Source: CACORA01 sp044234625 (GTDB lineage Bacteria > Planctomycetota > Planctomycetia > Pirellulales > UBA1268). From it: a DNA stretch of 48,422 bases. Within the stretch, counting starts at the first letter, position 1. Every line of letters starts with the position of its first letter. Shown here in pieces: positions 6,365 through 15,044 of this stretch. A program made the position numbers and the translations under genes. The notes under the pieces were generated by a model that worked only from the letters and a program-made list of their open reading frames with translations, was not told the origin of the DNA and did not search any database. The DNA is taken from assembly GCA_044234625.1 (NCBI GenBank), contig JBIIIP010000006.1, positions 1-48,422 of the forward strand. Reading direction: 5' to 3'.

Positions 6365-8983
6365 TCACCCGCGGGCGACGAGAAAACCGTCGATGTCGAT
6401 GTCGAACGCGTCGGCGAGGAGTGCGGCCCGTGGCGGCTCGCCAGCCGGGCGCGGGCCGAGCGGGGCCCCGATGACGAGCGTGCGTGGCTCGCCACGGCCG
6501 ATGCCCGGCGGAGCCGCGAGGCCCAGCGATTCGCGGTCGGCCGCGCGCGGCCAGACGGCCACGCCGTTGACGACGCGGCCCACCGTGTCGGGCTTGTCCA
6601 GAATTTCATGATTCCACGCCACCCGCTTGGCCGGCGTGTTCATCGCCACCAGGCCGCCCGCCTCGGGGGGCGCATACGCGACGACGGGAGCGATGCCGAA
6701 TGCCGACGCGAAGGCCGCGGCGGCGGCCCGGGCCCGTGGCAGGTCGCCCGCGGAGGCGATCGGCATGACGACGACCTCGAGGGCGGGCAGGCCAGGGCTG
6801 CCCACCGCAGCGACCGCCGCCACCTGCTCGATCCTTGCGAGCCACACCGTGGCCCGCTCACCGGCGACCGCAGCGGCGAGGCCGGCCGCCGGCGTCGACG
6901 TCTCGACGACCGTGGCGTGAAGACGCAGGAGCCGGCCCGCATGCAGGCCGAGCGAATCGTGCAATGGATCGCCGGGAGCCAGCGAGGCGACGAGCCGGTC
7001 GTCGCGCCGCAGCAGGCAGCAGCCGTCGAAGGCCTCCGCCGTGGCGGCGTGGGGATCGAGCCGTCGCGCCACCGCGGTGGCGGCAAGTTCCTGGAGCGCA
7101 AGCCGTGCCTGGTCGGGATGCGTGCCGGCCGGCAGCACGGGGCCGTAGGCAAGCGTCAGCGTGCGCCGCCAGAGCCGTGGCCACTTCGTGAAATAGCGGC
7201 CCTCCGAGAACGTCAGCCCGCTGCCCCACATTCCGTCGATCGCCACCGGCTGGATCGGCGACTCGACCTTCTCCAGCAGCCACTCCAGGCCGCGTTTGAA
7301 GCCGAGGAGCTGCCCCGTCCGCGAGATGCCCCCTTCGCAGAAGATTCCGATCGCGTCGCCGTCGGCGAGGCCGCCCTGGATCGCCTTGAGGGCCGTGCCG
7401 ATCGACTTGGGCCGCGGGTCGAAGAGAATGAACCGCCACTGGTCGGAGAGCATCCGCAGGAATTTTCCCTTGATGTTGGGACCGTAGACGACCATCCGCA
7501 CGGGCCGCGGCGTGGCCATGGGCAGCAGGAAACCATCGAGCCAGGAAAGGTGGTTGGCGACGAGCACGACCGGGCCCGACGCCGGCACGCTCTCCGCACC
7601 GACCGTGCGAAACCGCCAGATCGCATGCACGATCGCAGCCACGAAAAGCCGCAGCGTCGATCGCGGCGCGCACCATACGGCGGCGGCCGCCGCCAGGATG
7701 GAGAGCACGCCGAAGATGGCGAAGACGCCGCGAGACGAGACGAGGGGCTGCACCGCCGCCAGCGGCTCTGCGGGCTGGTCGGCCAGCCAGTTTCCCGCCG
7801 CCATGCCCAAGAGCGTGGCCGCCAAGGTGACCATCGCGAACAGGCCATTGGCGCGGGAAAGGGCGGACGCGGGAACGGTTTCCGCGATCGAGCCCAGCAC
7901 GGCCGGCGCCATGAGCGCGGCCTGGCAGCCGATGAGGATGACGGTGCCGAGCAGCAGCCAGAGCCCTGGCGGAAAGGGCGGCGGCGGCGCGGATGGCGAG
8001 GTCCGCAGCAGGCCATACACCAGCGATGCCACCAGCATGCCGACGAACGTCAGAAGGTTCAGGGTCGCGAGCAGGGAACCCCGGCGACCGGCGGGGCTGA
8101 CGGCCTGGAAATAGGCCTCGAGCGGCACGTCGAAGATCCCGGCGCCAAAGCCCAGCGTCGCGAGCATGATGGCTGCCGTCCACCACGACGCGGCGTGCCC
8201 GGCGCCGAAAAGCGCGTCCGGACACAGCGCGAGGCCGAACGACGCCACGGCCATGATTCCCGCCCCCACGGGCACGAATCCGAGGTCAACCTGAAGGCCT
8301 GCGTCGATGCCGTGCGTGGCGCAGCGGCCGGCCACGAGGCTGCCGATGCCGATTCCGGCCACAAGTGCAACGAGGAGCGGCACGACCTGCGTCTGGCTCG
8401 TGCCACCCGATTCGGCGACGAACTGGTCGATATTGAGCTGTGCCACCGCGCCGATCGCCCAGAAGAAGACGACGCCGGCCGTGCAGGCAGCCAGCTTCGG
8501 CACGGACAGCAGGCCGCGGATGTCTTCCACGGTGCGACGCAAGGCGTTCCATGGAGGCGGGGCCGTGGGGTTGGCCGCGGCGCGTTTTCCGAGCAGCAGG
8601 CTCGCGAGCCAGCCGGCCGCCGCCACGCCGACGAGCACGGCCGATGCGAGGCCGGCACGGGACCAGCCTCCGAAGGCTCCCCCGGCACGGGAATCGCGGA
8701 GCAGCACGATGGCGGCGACGACGGCGATCAGCACCTCGGCGAGCTTGCACCAGGCGATGACGCGCGGCTTGGCATAGCGGTCGGCCAGCCAGCCCGCCAG
8801 CCAGGCCAGCGCCACGAACGGCAGCACGAATCCAGCCGTGCCGATCGTGAGCACGAGCGCCGTGCCGGCTGCCCCGGCCGCCCGCTTGCCGAGGCCGATC
8901 GCCAGCCAGCGGAGGACGTTGTCATTGATCACCGTCAGCGCACGCAGCGCGAGAAGAGGCGAAAAACCGGCTTGTTGTGCCAA
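6365..8983 (-). CDS. MFS transporter fused to PlsC-type acyltransferase, with degenerate AMP-ligase tail
   Basis: Large inner-membrane protein, 872 aa if it starts at TTG 8983. Residues 1 to about 430 form an MFS/LplT-like transporter with the early INDNVLRW signature. Residues 450 to about 640 are a PlsC-type glycerolipid acyltransferase with HX4D at His478-Asp483 (NHLSWLD) and a downstream FCEGGISRTG motif. This matches the LplT-Aas logic of importing and re-acylating lysophospholipids. The last ~230 residues resemble a shrunken acyl-ACP/CoA ligase: VAMNTP, then DTVGRVVNG (799-807) and a final DIDIDGFLVARG, with no ATP-binding P-loop and no C-terminal lid. The start is uncertain because no ATG fits; the frame stays open far upstream without homology. 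Confidence 0.85.
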   Translation of the reverse strand: MAQQAGFSPLLALRALTVINDNVLRWLAIGLGKRAAGAAGTALVLTIGTAGFVLPFVALAWLAGWLADRYAKPRVIAWCKLAEVLIAVVAAIVLLRDSRAGGAFGGWSRAGLASAVLVGVAAAGWLASLLLGKRAAANPTAPPPWNALRRTVEDIRGLLSVPKLAACTAGVVFFWAIGAVAQLNIDQFVAESGGTSQTQVVPLLVALVAGIGIGSLVAGRCATHGIDAGLQVDLGFVPVGAGIMAVASFGLALCPDALFGAGHAASWWTAAIMLATLGFGAGIFDVPLEAYFQAVSPAGRRGSLLATLNLLTFVGMLVASLVYGLLRTSPSAPPPPFPPGLWLLLGTVILIGCQAALMAPAVLGSIAETVPASALSRANGLFAMVTLAATLLGMAAGNWLADQPAEPLAAVQPLVSSRGVFAIFGVLSILAAAAAVWCAPRSTLRLFVAAIVHAIWRFRTVGAESVPASGPVVLVANHLSWLDGFLLPMATPRPVRMVVYGPNIKGKFLRMLSDQWRFILFDPRPKSIGTALKAIQGGLADGDAIGIFCEGGISRTGQLLGFKRGLEWLLEKVESPIQPVAIDGMWGSGLTFSEGRYFTKWPRLWRRTLTLAYGPVLPAGTHPDQARLALQELAATAVARRLDPHAATAEAFDGCCLLRRDDRLVASLAPGDPLHDSLGLHAGRLLRLHATVVETSTPAAGLAAAVAGERATVWLARIEQVAAVAAVGSPGLPALEVVVMPIASAGDLPRARAAAAAFASAFGIAPVVAYAPPEAGGLVAMNTPAKRVAWNHEILDKPDTVGRVVNGVAVWPRAADRESLGLAAPPGIGRGEPRTLVIGAPLGPRPAGEPPRAALLADAFDIDIDGFLVARG

Positions 8984-9117
8984 AGTGTCTGTTCCAGTGA
9001 TCGAGCGGGGATCGGATGACCAGGGCCGTCGGCAGGCTGCTTTCGGCCCCGCGCGAGGCCACGGCCGCCGCGTGAAAAGCCCATTTTCCGCCAGCCATGG
9101 CGGACTTTGCGGGCGGT

Positions 9118-9147
9118 TTGCAGGAAGGCCAGAATCCTGCGTATTCT
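9118..9147 (+). promoter_or_regulatory. candidate promoter of the YAP-repeat gene
   Basis: TTGCAG (9118-9123), an 18-nt spacer and TATTCT (9142-9147) lie about 95 nt before the ATG at 9242, in the divergent gap after the MFS-acyltransferase gene. The match is moderate. Confidence 0.35.
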
Positions 9148-9241
9148 CGGTTGCAGCCTCGAAGAACCACAAGACCGTTTCGCGCCGCAGCCCGGCGCCC
9201 GACCGACAACCGCTAGGGCAACCATGCCTGGGAGAGTTTCG

Positions 9242-9745
9242 ATGTTCGCGAAAGTTGTCTTCCGTTCGCTCATCCGCCGCGGTGCCCTCGCCGCCGCGGT
9301 GGTGGCGGCTGTGGCGGCGTCCGATCGCGCGGTCGCGCAGGCCGTGGTCTACGAGACGTGGCGGCCGGTCGTGCCGGTCGTCGCCGGTCCCGCCTACGTG
9401 GCCAACTACACCCCCGCCGGCAACTACGCCGCAGTGACCGCCTTCTCGCCGCCGGTCTACGCGCCGTCGGTGCCGCTGGTCGCCACCATGCCCGCCAGTT
9501 CCGTCGCCGTCACGAGCTATTTCGCGCCGGCCGCGTCGGCTGCCACACCGGTGACTTCCTTCTACGCGCCCACGGCCGTGGTGGCGCCGGTGGCCACGAC
9601 GGCGTTTTACGCGCCGGCCGTGCCCGTCGTCGCGGCGCCCGTGACCACGTACTACGCGCCCGCAGCCGTGGCCGTGCCGCTTTACCGCCGCGGCCCGTTC
9701 GGCGGCCTGCGACCGGTGCGGGCGGCCTGGTACACCCCGTATTGA
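9242..9745 (+). CDS. secreted Ala/Pro/Tyr-rich repeat protein
   Basis: A 167-aa protein with a Sec-type signal peptide: basic MFAKVVFRSLIRRG, a hydrophobic Ala/Val core, and likely cleavage near residues 30-34. The mature part is low-complexity, with repeated aromatic-Ala-Pro units (VYAP, YFAP, FYAP, FYAP, YYAP) spaced by about 16-20 Val/Ala-rich residues and a basic RRGPFGGLRP tail. ATG 9242 has GGAGAG about 7 nt upstream. I do not recognise a family; the pattern suggests an exported structural or envelope-associated protein. It precedes the carotenoid operon, which has its own promoter. An upstream in-frame extension to 9107 lacks an RBS. Confidence 0.75.
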   Translation: MFAKVVFRSLIRRGALAAAVVAAVAASDRAVAQAVVYETWRPVVPVVAGPAYVANYTPAGNYAAVTAFSPPVYAPSVPLVATMPASSVAVTSYFAPAASAATPVTSFYAPTAVVAPVATTAFYAPAVPVVAAPVTTYYAPAAVAVPLYRRGPFGGLRPVRAAWYTPY

Positions 9746-9806
9746 CCTGCCACGGCCCCTCTTGATCGGTGCCGCTTCGGCTGCGCAGGCCGATGATCGC
9801 CGTTTC

Positions 9807-9834
9807 TTGACCGCGCTTTCCGCGTTCCTATAGT
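9807..9834 (+). promoter_or_regulatory. promoter of the carotenoid operon
   Basis: TTGACC (9807-9812), a 16-nt spacer and TATAGT (9829-9834) form the best sigma70-like promoter seen by eye in the window. It is 26 nt before the first desaturase ATG, after an AAGTGAG ribosome-binding site. Confidence 0.6.
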
Positions 9835-9860
9835 GTGGTCTCTTCGGCGAAAGTGAGCGG

Positions 9861-11441
9861 ATGACGCGGACGGTCAATATCATCGGTGCCGGTCCCGGCG
9901 GCCTCGCTTCCGCCATGCTGCTGGCCAAGGCCGGCGTGCGGGTCAGGGTGCTCGAGCGTCTCGCCGTGCCCGGTGGGCGCACGAGCACGATCACGTCCCC
10001 ACAAGGTTTCAAGTTCGACCTTGGGCCGACGTTCTTCCTCTACCCGCGGGTGCTGGAGGAAATCTTCGCCGGCTGCGGCTTCGATCTGCGGCGCGAAGTG
10101 GAGATGGTGCGGCTCGACCCGCAATACCGGCTCGTGTTCGGGTCCGGGGGCGATCTGCTCTGCACGCCGGACATCGCGCGGATGGAGGCCGAGGTGAGCC
10201 GGCTCGCACCGCAGGATCGCGGCGCGTTCACCCGGTTCATGGAGCAGACGCGGGAAAAATTCGTGCGGTTCGCCCCGTTTCTCGAGCAGCCTTTCGAGAG
10301 CTGGCGCGATCTCGCCTCGCCCGACCTGCTCAAGCTGATGCCGATCCTCAAGCCGTGGAAGAGCCTCGACGCGGAACTGGGCACGTTCTTCTCCGACGAG
10401 CGGATCCGGCTGGCGTTCACCTTCCAGTCCAAATATCTCGGCATGTCGCCGTTTCGCTGCCCGAGCCTGTTCTCGATCCTCTCCTTCCTGGAATACGAGC
10501 ATGGCGTGTTCCATCCGATCGGCGGCTGCGGCGCCGTGTCGGCGGCGATGGCGCGGCTGGCGGAGCAGATGGGAGTGGAAATTCGCTACGAGGAGCCGGT
10601 GGAGGCCATGCACTTCGAGGGCCGGCGGATCACCGGCGTGCGGACGCCCCGGGGCGACTATCCGGCCGACGCCACGGTCGTCAACGCCGACTTCGCCCGC
10701 AGCATGACGCGGCTCGTGCCGGATCGGCTGCGGCGCCGGTGGAGCGACAAGCGAAGCTCCGCACAGCGATTCTCCTGCTCGACCTTCATGCTCTACCTCG
10801 GCATCGAGGGCCGCTACGACGACGTCCCGCACCACACGATCTACCTCTCGGAAAACTACCGCGACAACCTCGCCGACATCGAGACGCGGCACGCACTCAG
10901 CCGCGATCCGTCGCTGTACGTGCAGAATGCCTGTGTCACCGACCCCACGCTCGCGCCACCGGGGATGAGCACGCTGTACCTGCTGATCCCCGTCACCCAC
11001 CGCCACCCGAACGTCGATTGGACCCGCGAGGCGGCCCGGTTTCGCGAGGTGGCCCTCGACCAGTTCGAGCGGATCGGCATCCACGGCGTCCGCGACCGGA
11101 TCCGCTACGAGCGGATGCTCACGCCCGATGACTGGCAGGACGACTACGAGATTTACCGCGGTGCCACCTTCAACCTCGCGCACGACCTCACGCAGATGCT
11201 GCACATGCGGCCGCACAACCGCTTCGAGGACATCGAACGGATGTATCTCGTCGGCGGCGGCACCCACCCGGGCAGCGGCCTGCCGGTGATCTACTCGTCG
11301 GCGCGGATCACCTCCGACCTGCTGCTCGATGATCTGGGCATCGCCGCGGGGCGGGGCGACCGGGCGGCGGCAGTCCGAAACGCCGCCCGACGGACGGCGT
11401 CCACCCCGGCGCGGGAGCCCGCCGTATCGGCATCCCGCTAG
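9861..11441 (+). CDS. CrtI/CrtN-type carotenoid desaturase or oxidase, copy 1
   Basis: FAD-dependent enzyme of the phytoene/squalene-desaturase superfamily, 526 aa. The N-terminal dinucleotide-binding motif is IIGAGPGG (7-14) followed by an acidic VLER at the end of the beta-alpha-beta fold; GGRTST follows, and the C-terminal FAD-binding GGGTHPGSGLPV is near residues 464-475. It is the first gene of a four-gene operon also encoding a second CrtI-type enzyme, an acyltransferase and a GT2 enzyme, which parallels CrtN, CrtP, CrtO and CrtQ of staphyloxanthin-type C30 carotenoids. Which of the two desaturates and which oxidises the terminal methyl cannot be read from sequence. No crtB/crtM or hpnCDE gene is present, so the substrate is made elsewhere. 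Confidence 0.9.
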   Translation: MTRTVNIIGAGPGGLASAMLLAKAGVRVRVLERLAVPGGRTSTITSPQGFKFDLGPTFFLYPRVLEEIFAGCGFDLRREVEMVRLDPQYRLVFGSGGDLLCTPDIARMEAEVSRLAPQDRGAFTRFMEQTREKFVRFAPFLEQPFESWRDLASPDLLKLMPILKPWKSLDAELGTFFSDERIRLAFTFQSKYLGMSPFRCPSLFSILSFLEYEHGVFHPIGGCGAVSAAMARLAEQMGVEIRYEEPVEAMHFEGRRITGVRTPRGDYPADATVVNADFARSMTRLVPDRLRRRWSDKRSSAQRFSCSTFMLYLGIEGRYDDVPHHTIYLSENYRDNLADIETRHALSRDPSLYVQNACVTDPTLAPPGMSTLYLLIPVTHRHPNVDWTREAARFREVALDQFERIGIHGVRDRIRYERMLTPDDWQDDYEIYRGATFNLAHDLTQMLHMRPHNRFEDIERMYLVGGGTHPGSGLPVIYSSARITSDLLLDDLGIAAGRGDRAAAVRNAARRTASTPAREPAVSASR

Positions 11442-11492
11442 ACGATGGCACCACGCACCGGCCCCGAACCCAGAGCCCCAGGAACCGACGCC

Positions 11493-13058
11493 ATGAAGCA
11501 GGCACGTGACCAGGAACGGATCGTCGTCATCGGCGGAGGCCTCGGCGGGCTCGCTGCGGCCTGCACGCTTGCGGCCCGTGGCTATGCGGTGACCCTCTGC
11601 GAGCGCAATGCCTGGGTGGGGGGTAAGGCGGCGGTCCTGGCGGAGCAGGGTTTTCGCTTCGACATGGGCCCCACGATCCTCACGATCCCCAAGGTGCTGA
11701 AGCGGATCTTCGCCGAGGCCGGCCGCGAACTGGAGTCGGCGCTCGACCTGGTGCCCCTCGACCCGCAGTGGCGCAGCTTTTTCACCGATGGCACCACCCT
11801 CGACCTCGTCGCCGACGTGCGAGAGATGCGGTCGATTCTCGATCGCTTCGCGCCCGGCAGCGGCTCCGGCGACGGCTACACCCGGTTCATGTCGCTGGCC
11901 GAGCGGCTGCACCGCCTGTCGAACGAGTTCTTCTTCTGGCGCAGCGTGGGCGGCATGAAGGACATGTTCGATCCCCGACGGAGCATGACGCTCTCGGTGC
12001 TCAAGGAAGTGATGGGCATGCGGCCGGGGCACAGCGTGGCCGGCACGGTGCGATCGTTCGTTCCCGACGAGCGGGCGGCGCAGATGCTCGACCATTTCAC
12101 GCAGTATGTCGGCAGCGCCCCCGACGCCTCGCCGGCCGTGCTCTGCGGCATCGCCCACATGCAGTCCAACGAGGGCGTGTGGTACCCCCGCGGCGGCACC
12201 GGCGCCGTGCCGCGGGCCCTTTCCAGCCTGGCGATCGATCTGGGCGTCGACATCCGCACCCGCACTCCGATCCGCCGGCTGATCGTCGAGCGGGGCCGCG
12301 TCCGCGGCGTGGAAACCGCCTCCGGTGAGGTGATCCGTGCGGCGGCCGTGGTGAGCAATTCCGACAGCGTGCGCACGCACCGCGAGCTCGTCGACGGGCC
12401 GGCGCAGCAACGGTTCCTCAAGCGGCGCGGCTACGAGCCGGCCTGCTCCGGCGTGGTGCTGTATCTGGGCCTCGACAAGCGGTACGAGCAGTTGATCCAC
12501 CACAACTTCGTCTTCTCGGCCGACCCGCACGAGGAGTTCGAGACGATCTACCGCAAGGGGGAGCCGGCCCCGGACCCGACCTGCTACGTGTGCGCACCGG
12601 CCGTCACCGAGCCCGAAGTCGCGCCGCCGGGTGGCGAGGCGCTCTACGTGCTCGTCCACACGCCCTACTTACGGCCCCACCACGACTGGTCGCGGATGCT
12701 GCCGGCCTACCGTGATCGGATCATCGAGAAGCTGCGGCACACCGCGGGCATGAAAGACATCGAGAAGCACATCGTCTTCGAGCGGGCGCTGACGCCGCAG
12801 GACATCAACGACCGCTACCACGTGCTCGACGGAGCGATCTACGGCCTGGCCAGCCACGGCCGCTTTTTCGGCGCGTTCAAACCGGCCAACCGCTCGCCTG
12901 ACATCGAGGGCCTGTACCTTGCCGGCGGCTCGGCCCACCCCGGCCCGGGCATGCCGATGGTGCTCATGTCGGGCTGGATCGCCGCGGACTGTGTCGACCA
13001 AGACAAGCTCGTGGCCCAGGCCTCTCCCGCAGGACGGCGGGAAGCCTGCGCCGTCTAG
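11493..13058 (+). CDS. CrtI/CrtP-type carotenoid desaturase or oxidase, copy 2
   Basis: Second FAD-dependent CrtI-family enzyme, 521 aa from ATG 11493 (MKQARDQERIVVIGGG). That ATG follows AGGA at about 9 nt; an upstream ATG (11445) would add 16 low-complexity residues. The dinucleotide fold GGGLGG is at 14-19, GGKAAV follows it, and the C-terminal GGSAHPGPGMPM is near 478-489. It starts about 50 nt after copy 1 and is clearly diverged from it, so this is an old paralogue pair rather than a recent duplication. It is a candidate 4,4'-diapocarotenoid oxidase or second-step desaturase. Confidence 0.9.
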   Translation: MKQARDQERIVVIGGGLGGLAAACTLAARGYAVTLCERNAWVGGKAAVLAEQGFRFDMGPTILTIPKVLKRIFAEAGRELESALDLVPLDPQWRSFFTDGTTLDLVADVREMRSILDRFAPGSGSGDGYTRFMSLAERLHRLSNEFFFWRSVGGMKDMFDPRRSMTLSVLKEVMGMRPGHSVAGTVRSFVPDERAAQMLDHFTQYVGSAPDASPAVLCGIAHMQSNEGVWYPRGGTGAVPRALSSLAIDLGVDIRTRTPIRRLIVERGRVRGVETASGEVIRAAAVVSNSDSVRTHRELVDGPAQQRFLKRRGYEPACSGVVLYLGLDKRYEQLIHHNFVFSADPHEEFETIYRKGEPAPDPTCYVCAPAVTEPEVAPPGGEALYVLVHTPYLRPHHDWSRMLPAYRDRIIEKLRHTAGMKDIEKHIVFERALTPQDINDRYHVLDGAIYGLASHGRFFGAFKPANRSPDIEGLYLAGGSAHPGPGMPMVLMSGWIAADCVDQDKLVAQASPAGRREACAV

Positions 13059-13070
13059 GCGGCGGCCACC

Positions 13071-13883
13071 ATGCCACGCGTGTCGCCGGATCTGCCGCCG
13101 TTCTCGCGTACGCGGTTCGCGTGGTTCATGCGCTACGTGACGTGGTACATGCGACGGCATTTCCATGCCGTGCGGCTGTTGAGCGGCGAGGGCACGGAGC
13201 CCGCGTTTCCCGACATCGGCACCGCGCCGGTGATCTTTGCCGCCAACCATCCCGGCTGGTGGGATCCACTCGTCTTTCTCTGGCTGGCGCGGCAGCTCTA
13301 CCCCGACCGCCTCAGCTATGGCCCGATCGATGCCCACGCGCTGGGGAAATACAGGTTTTTCGAGACCATCGGGTTCATCGGCATCGAGCCCGGCACCTGG
13401 CGTGGGTCGGCGACGTTTCTCCGTGCGGCGAAGGCCGCCAGCACGCGGGCCGACGTCATCCTCTGGATCACGGCCCAGGGCGCGTTCACCGATCCGCGGC
13501 AGCGGCCGCTCGAACTCCGGCCGGGCCTCGGCCATGCCGTCGCGGCCGGCGCCGGCCTCGTGGTGCCGGTGGCGGTCGAATATCCATTCTGGAACGAGCG
13601 GCTGCCGGAGGCCCTCGTGGCGTTCGGGAAGCCGCTGCGGATCAACGCGGCATCTGGCCGCGATCCGGCCGAGTGGACGGCCGTGCTCGCCGCTGAGCTG
13701 ACGGCTGTGCAAGACAGGCTCGCGGCGGCGGCCATCGCCCGCGATCCGGCGGCGTTCATCCCGCTGCTCGCGGGAAGGGTGGGCGTGGGCGTCGCCTATG
13801 ACGTCATCCGCCGCCTCGGCGCGTGGTGCCGTGGCGAAACGTTCGATGCGTCGCATGGCGGCGAGGGGGCGGCACGGCCATGA
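13071..13883 (+). CDS. PlsC-like acyltransferase of the carotenoid operon
   Basis: A 270-aa membrane-associated acyltransferase. The catalytic HX4D is His60-Asp65 in NHPGWWD, and later blocks (GFIGIEPG, WITAQGAF) fit the glycerolipid/lyso-acid acyltransferase fold. It begins 12 nt after the second CrtI-type gene and its stop overlaps the glycosyltransferase start (ATGA). In the C30 scheme this would acylate the sugar of a glycosylated carotenoid, the CrtO-like step. That role is inferred from position; a phospholipid substrate is also possible. Confidence 0.85.
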   Translation: MPRVSPDLPPFSRTRFAWFMRYVTWYMRRHFHAVRLLSGEGTEPAFPDIGTAPVIFAANHPGWWDPLVFLWLARQLYPDRLSYGPIDAHALGKYRFFETIGFIGIEPGTWRGSATFLRAAKAASTRADVILWITAQGAFTDPRQRPLELRPGLGHAVAAGAGLVVPVAVEYPFWNERLPEALVAFGKPLRINAASGRDPAEWTAVLAAELTAVQDRLAAAAIARDPAAFIPLLAGRVGVGVAYDVIRRLGAWCRGETFDASHGGEGAARP

Positions 13884-15031
13884 CATCCGCCTGGATCGCC
13901 GTGCTGGCGGTCGCGGCAGCCCTGCTGGCGGCGCTGCCGGCTGGCCTGACGCTCGCCAACCTGCGGGTGTTTCGTCGCGCGCCGCCACCGCCGGAGGCGA
14001 CCAGGCCCTCGGTGTCAGTGCTCGTGCCGGCCCGCAACGAGGCGCCGGCCATCGGCCGGCTCATGGATGCAGTGCTCGCCAGCCGCGGCATCGACCTGGA
14101 GCTGGTGATCCTCGACGACGACAGCACCGACGGCACCGGCGACATCGTCCGCCGGCGGGCCGAGGCCGATCCGCGGGTGCGGCTCGTGGCTGGCGGGCCG
14201 CTGCCGGAGGGATGGTGTGGCAAGCAGCATGCCTGTGCGGCGCTGGCCCGCGCCGCCCGCCACGGCACGTGGGTCTTCACCGACGTCGACGTCACGCTCG
14301 CGCCCGATGGGATCGCCCGGGCGGTCGCCTTCCTCGAAGCCTCGGGGGCGGATCTGGCGAGCGGCTTTCCGCGGCAACGCACGGGATCGTTTCTCGAATG
14401 GCTGCTCCTGCCGCTGATCCACTTCGTGCTCCTCGGATTCCTCCCGATCGGCCGGAGCCGAACCGACCGCTCACCGGGCCTCGCCGCCGGCTGCGGGCAG
14501 TTTTTCATCACCCGCCGCGATGCCTATGTGCGATCCGGCGGCCATGCCGCCATCCGGGCCTCGCTCCACGACGGCATCAAACTGCCGCGGGCTTATCGCC
14601 GCGCCGGCCTGACGACCGACATCTTCGACGCCACCGACATCGCCTCGTGCCGGATGTATGCGCGGAGCATCGACGTCTGGCGGGGCCTCGCCAAAAACGC
14701 CACCGAAGGCATCGGCAGCCCGGCCACGATCGCGCCCTTCACGATCCTGCTCGCCGGCGGCCAGATCCTGCCGTTCCTTCTGGTGGCCCAGGGCCTCGGC
14801 ACCCGCTGGCACGGCTGGCCGCAGTGGTCGATCGCCCTCGTCGGCATCGCCGCCGGGCTGGCGCTGCTGCCGCGGCTAGCAGCCGTGGCCCGCTTCGGGC
14901 AAAGCCTCTCCAGCGCGGTGGCGCACCCACTAGGCGTGGCCGTTTTTCTCGCCATCCAGTGGTGGGCGCTCGGGCGGCGCTTCCTGGGATTGCAGACATC
15001 ATGGCGCGGCAGGTCGCTCACGCCCCAATGA
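13880..15031 (+). CDS. membrane glycosyltransferase family 2, CrtQ-like
   Basis: A 383-aa GT2 enzyme. There is an N-terminal membrane anchor (WIAVLAVAAALLAALPAGL), then the GT-A domain with SVLVPARNEA, LDDDSTDGT (78-86) and the DXD-type TDVDV (Asp135, Asp137), a GCGQFF acceptor region, and two to three C-terminal membrane helices. ATG 13880 overlaps the acyltransferase stop by 4 bp, indicating translational coupling. The layout fits CrtQ, which glycosylates a carotenoic acid; hopanoid-associated HpnB is a related alternative. It is the last gene of the operon and converges on purK. Confidence 0.88.
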   Translation: MTSAWIAVLAVAAALLAALPAGLTLANLRVFRRAPPPPEATRPSVSVLVPARNEAPAIGRLMDAVLASRGIDLELVILDDDSTDGTGDIVRRRAEADPRVRLVAGGPLPEGWCGKQHACAALARAARHGTWVFTDVDVTLAPDGIARAVAFLEASGADLASGFPRQRTGSFLEWLLLPLIHFVLLGFLPIGRSRTDRSPGLAAGCGQFFITRRDAYVRSGGHAAIRASLHDGIKLPRAYRRAGLTTDIFDATDIASCRMYARSIDVWRGLAKNATEGIGSPATIAPFTILLAGGQILPFLLVAQGLGTRWHGWPQWSIALVGIAAGLALLPRLAAVARFGQSLSSAVAHPLGVAVFLAIQWWALGRRFLGLQTSWRGRSLTPQ

Positions 15032-15044
15032 CGCCCGGCCTCCC

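Noticed and set aside
9828..12659. Minus-strand open frame of 943 codons opposite the two CrtI-type genes
   Set aside because: It is the shadow of high-GC codon bias: no recognisable domain, composition dominated by Arg/His/Gly/Ala, and the opposite strand encodes two clear FAD enzymes with an RBS and promoter.
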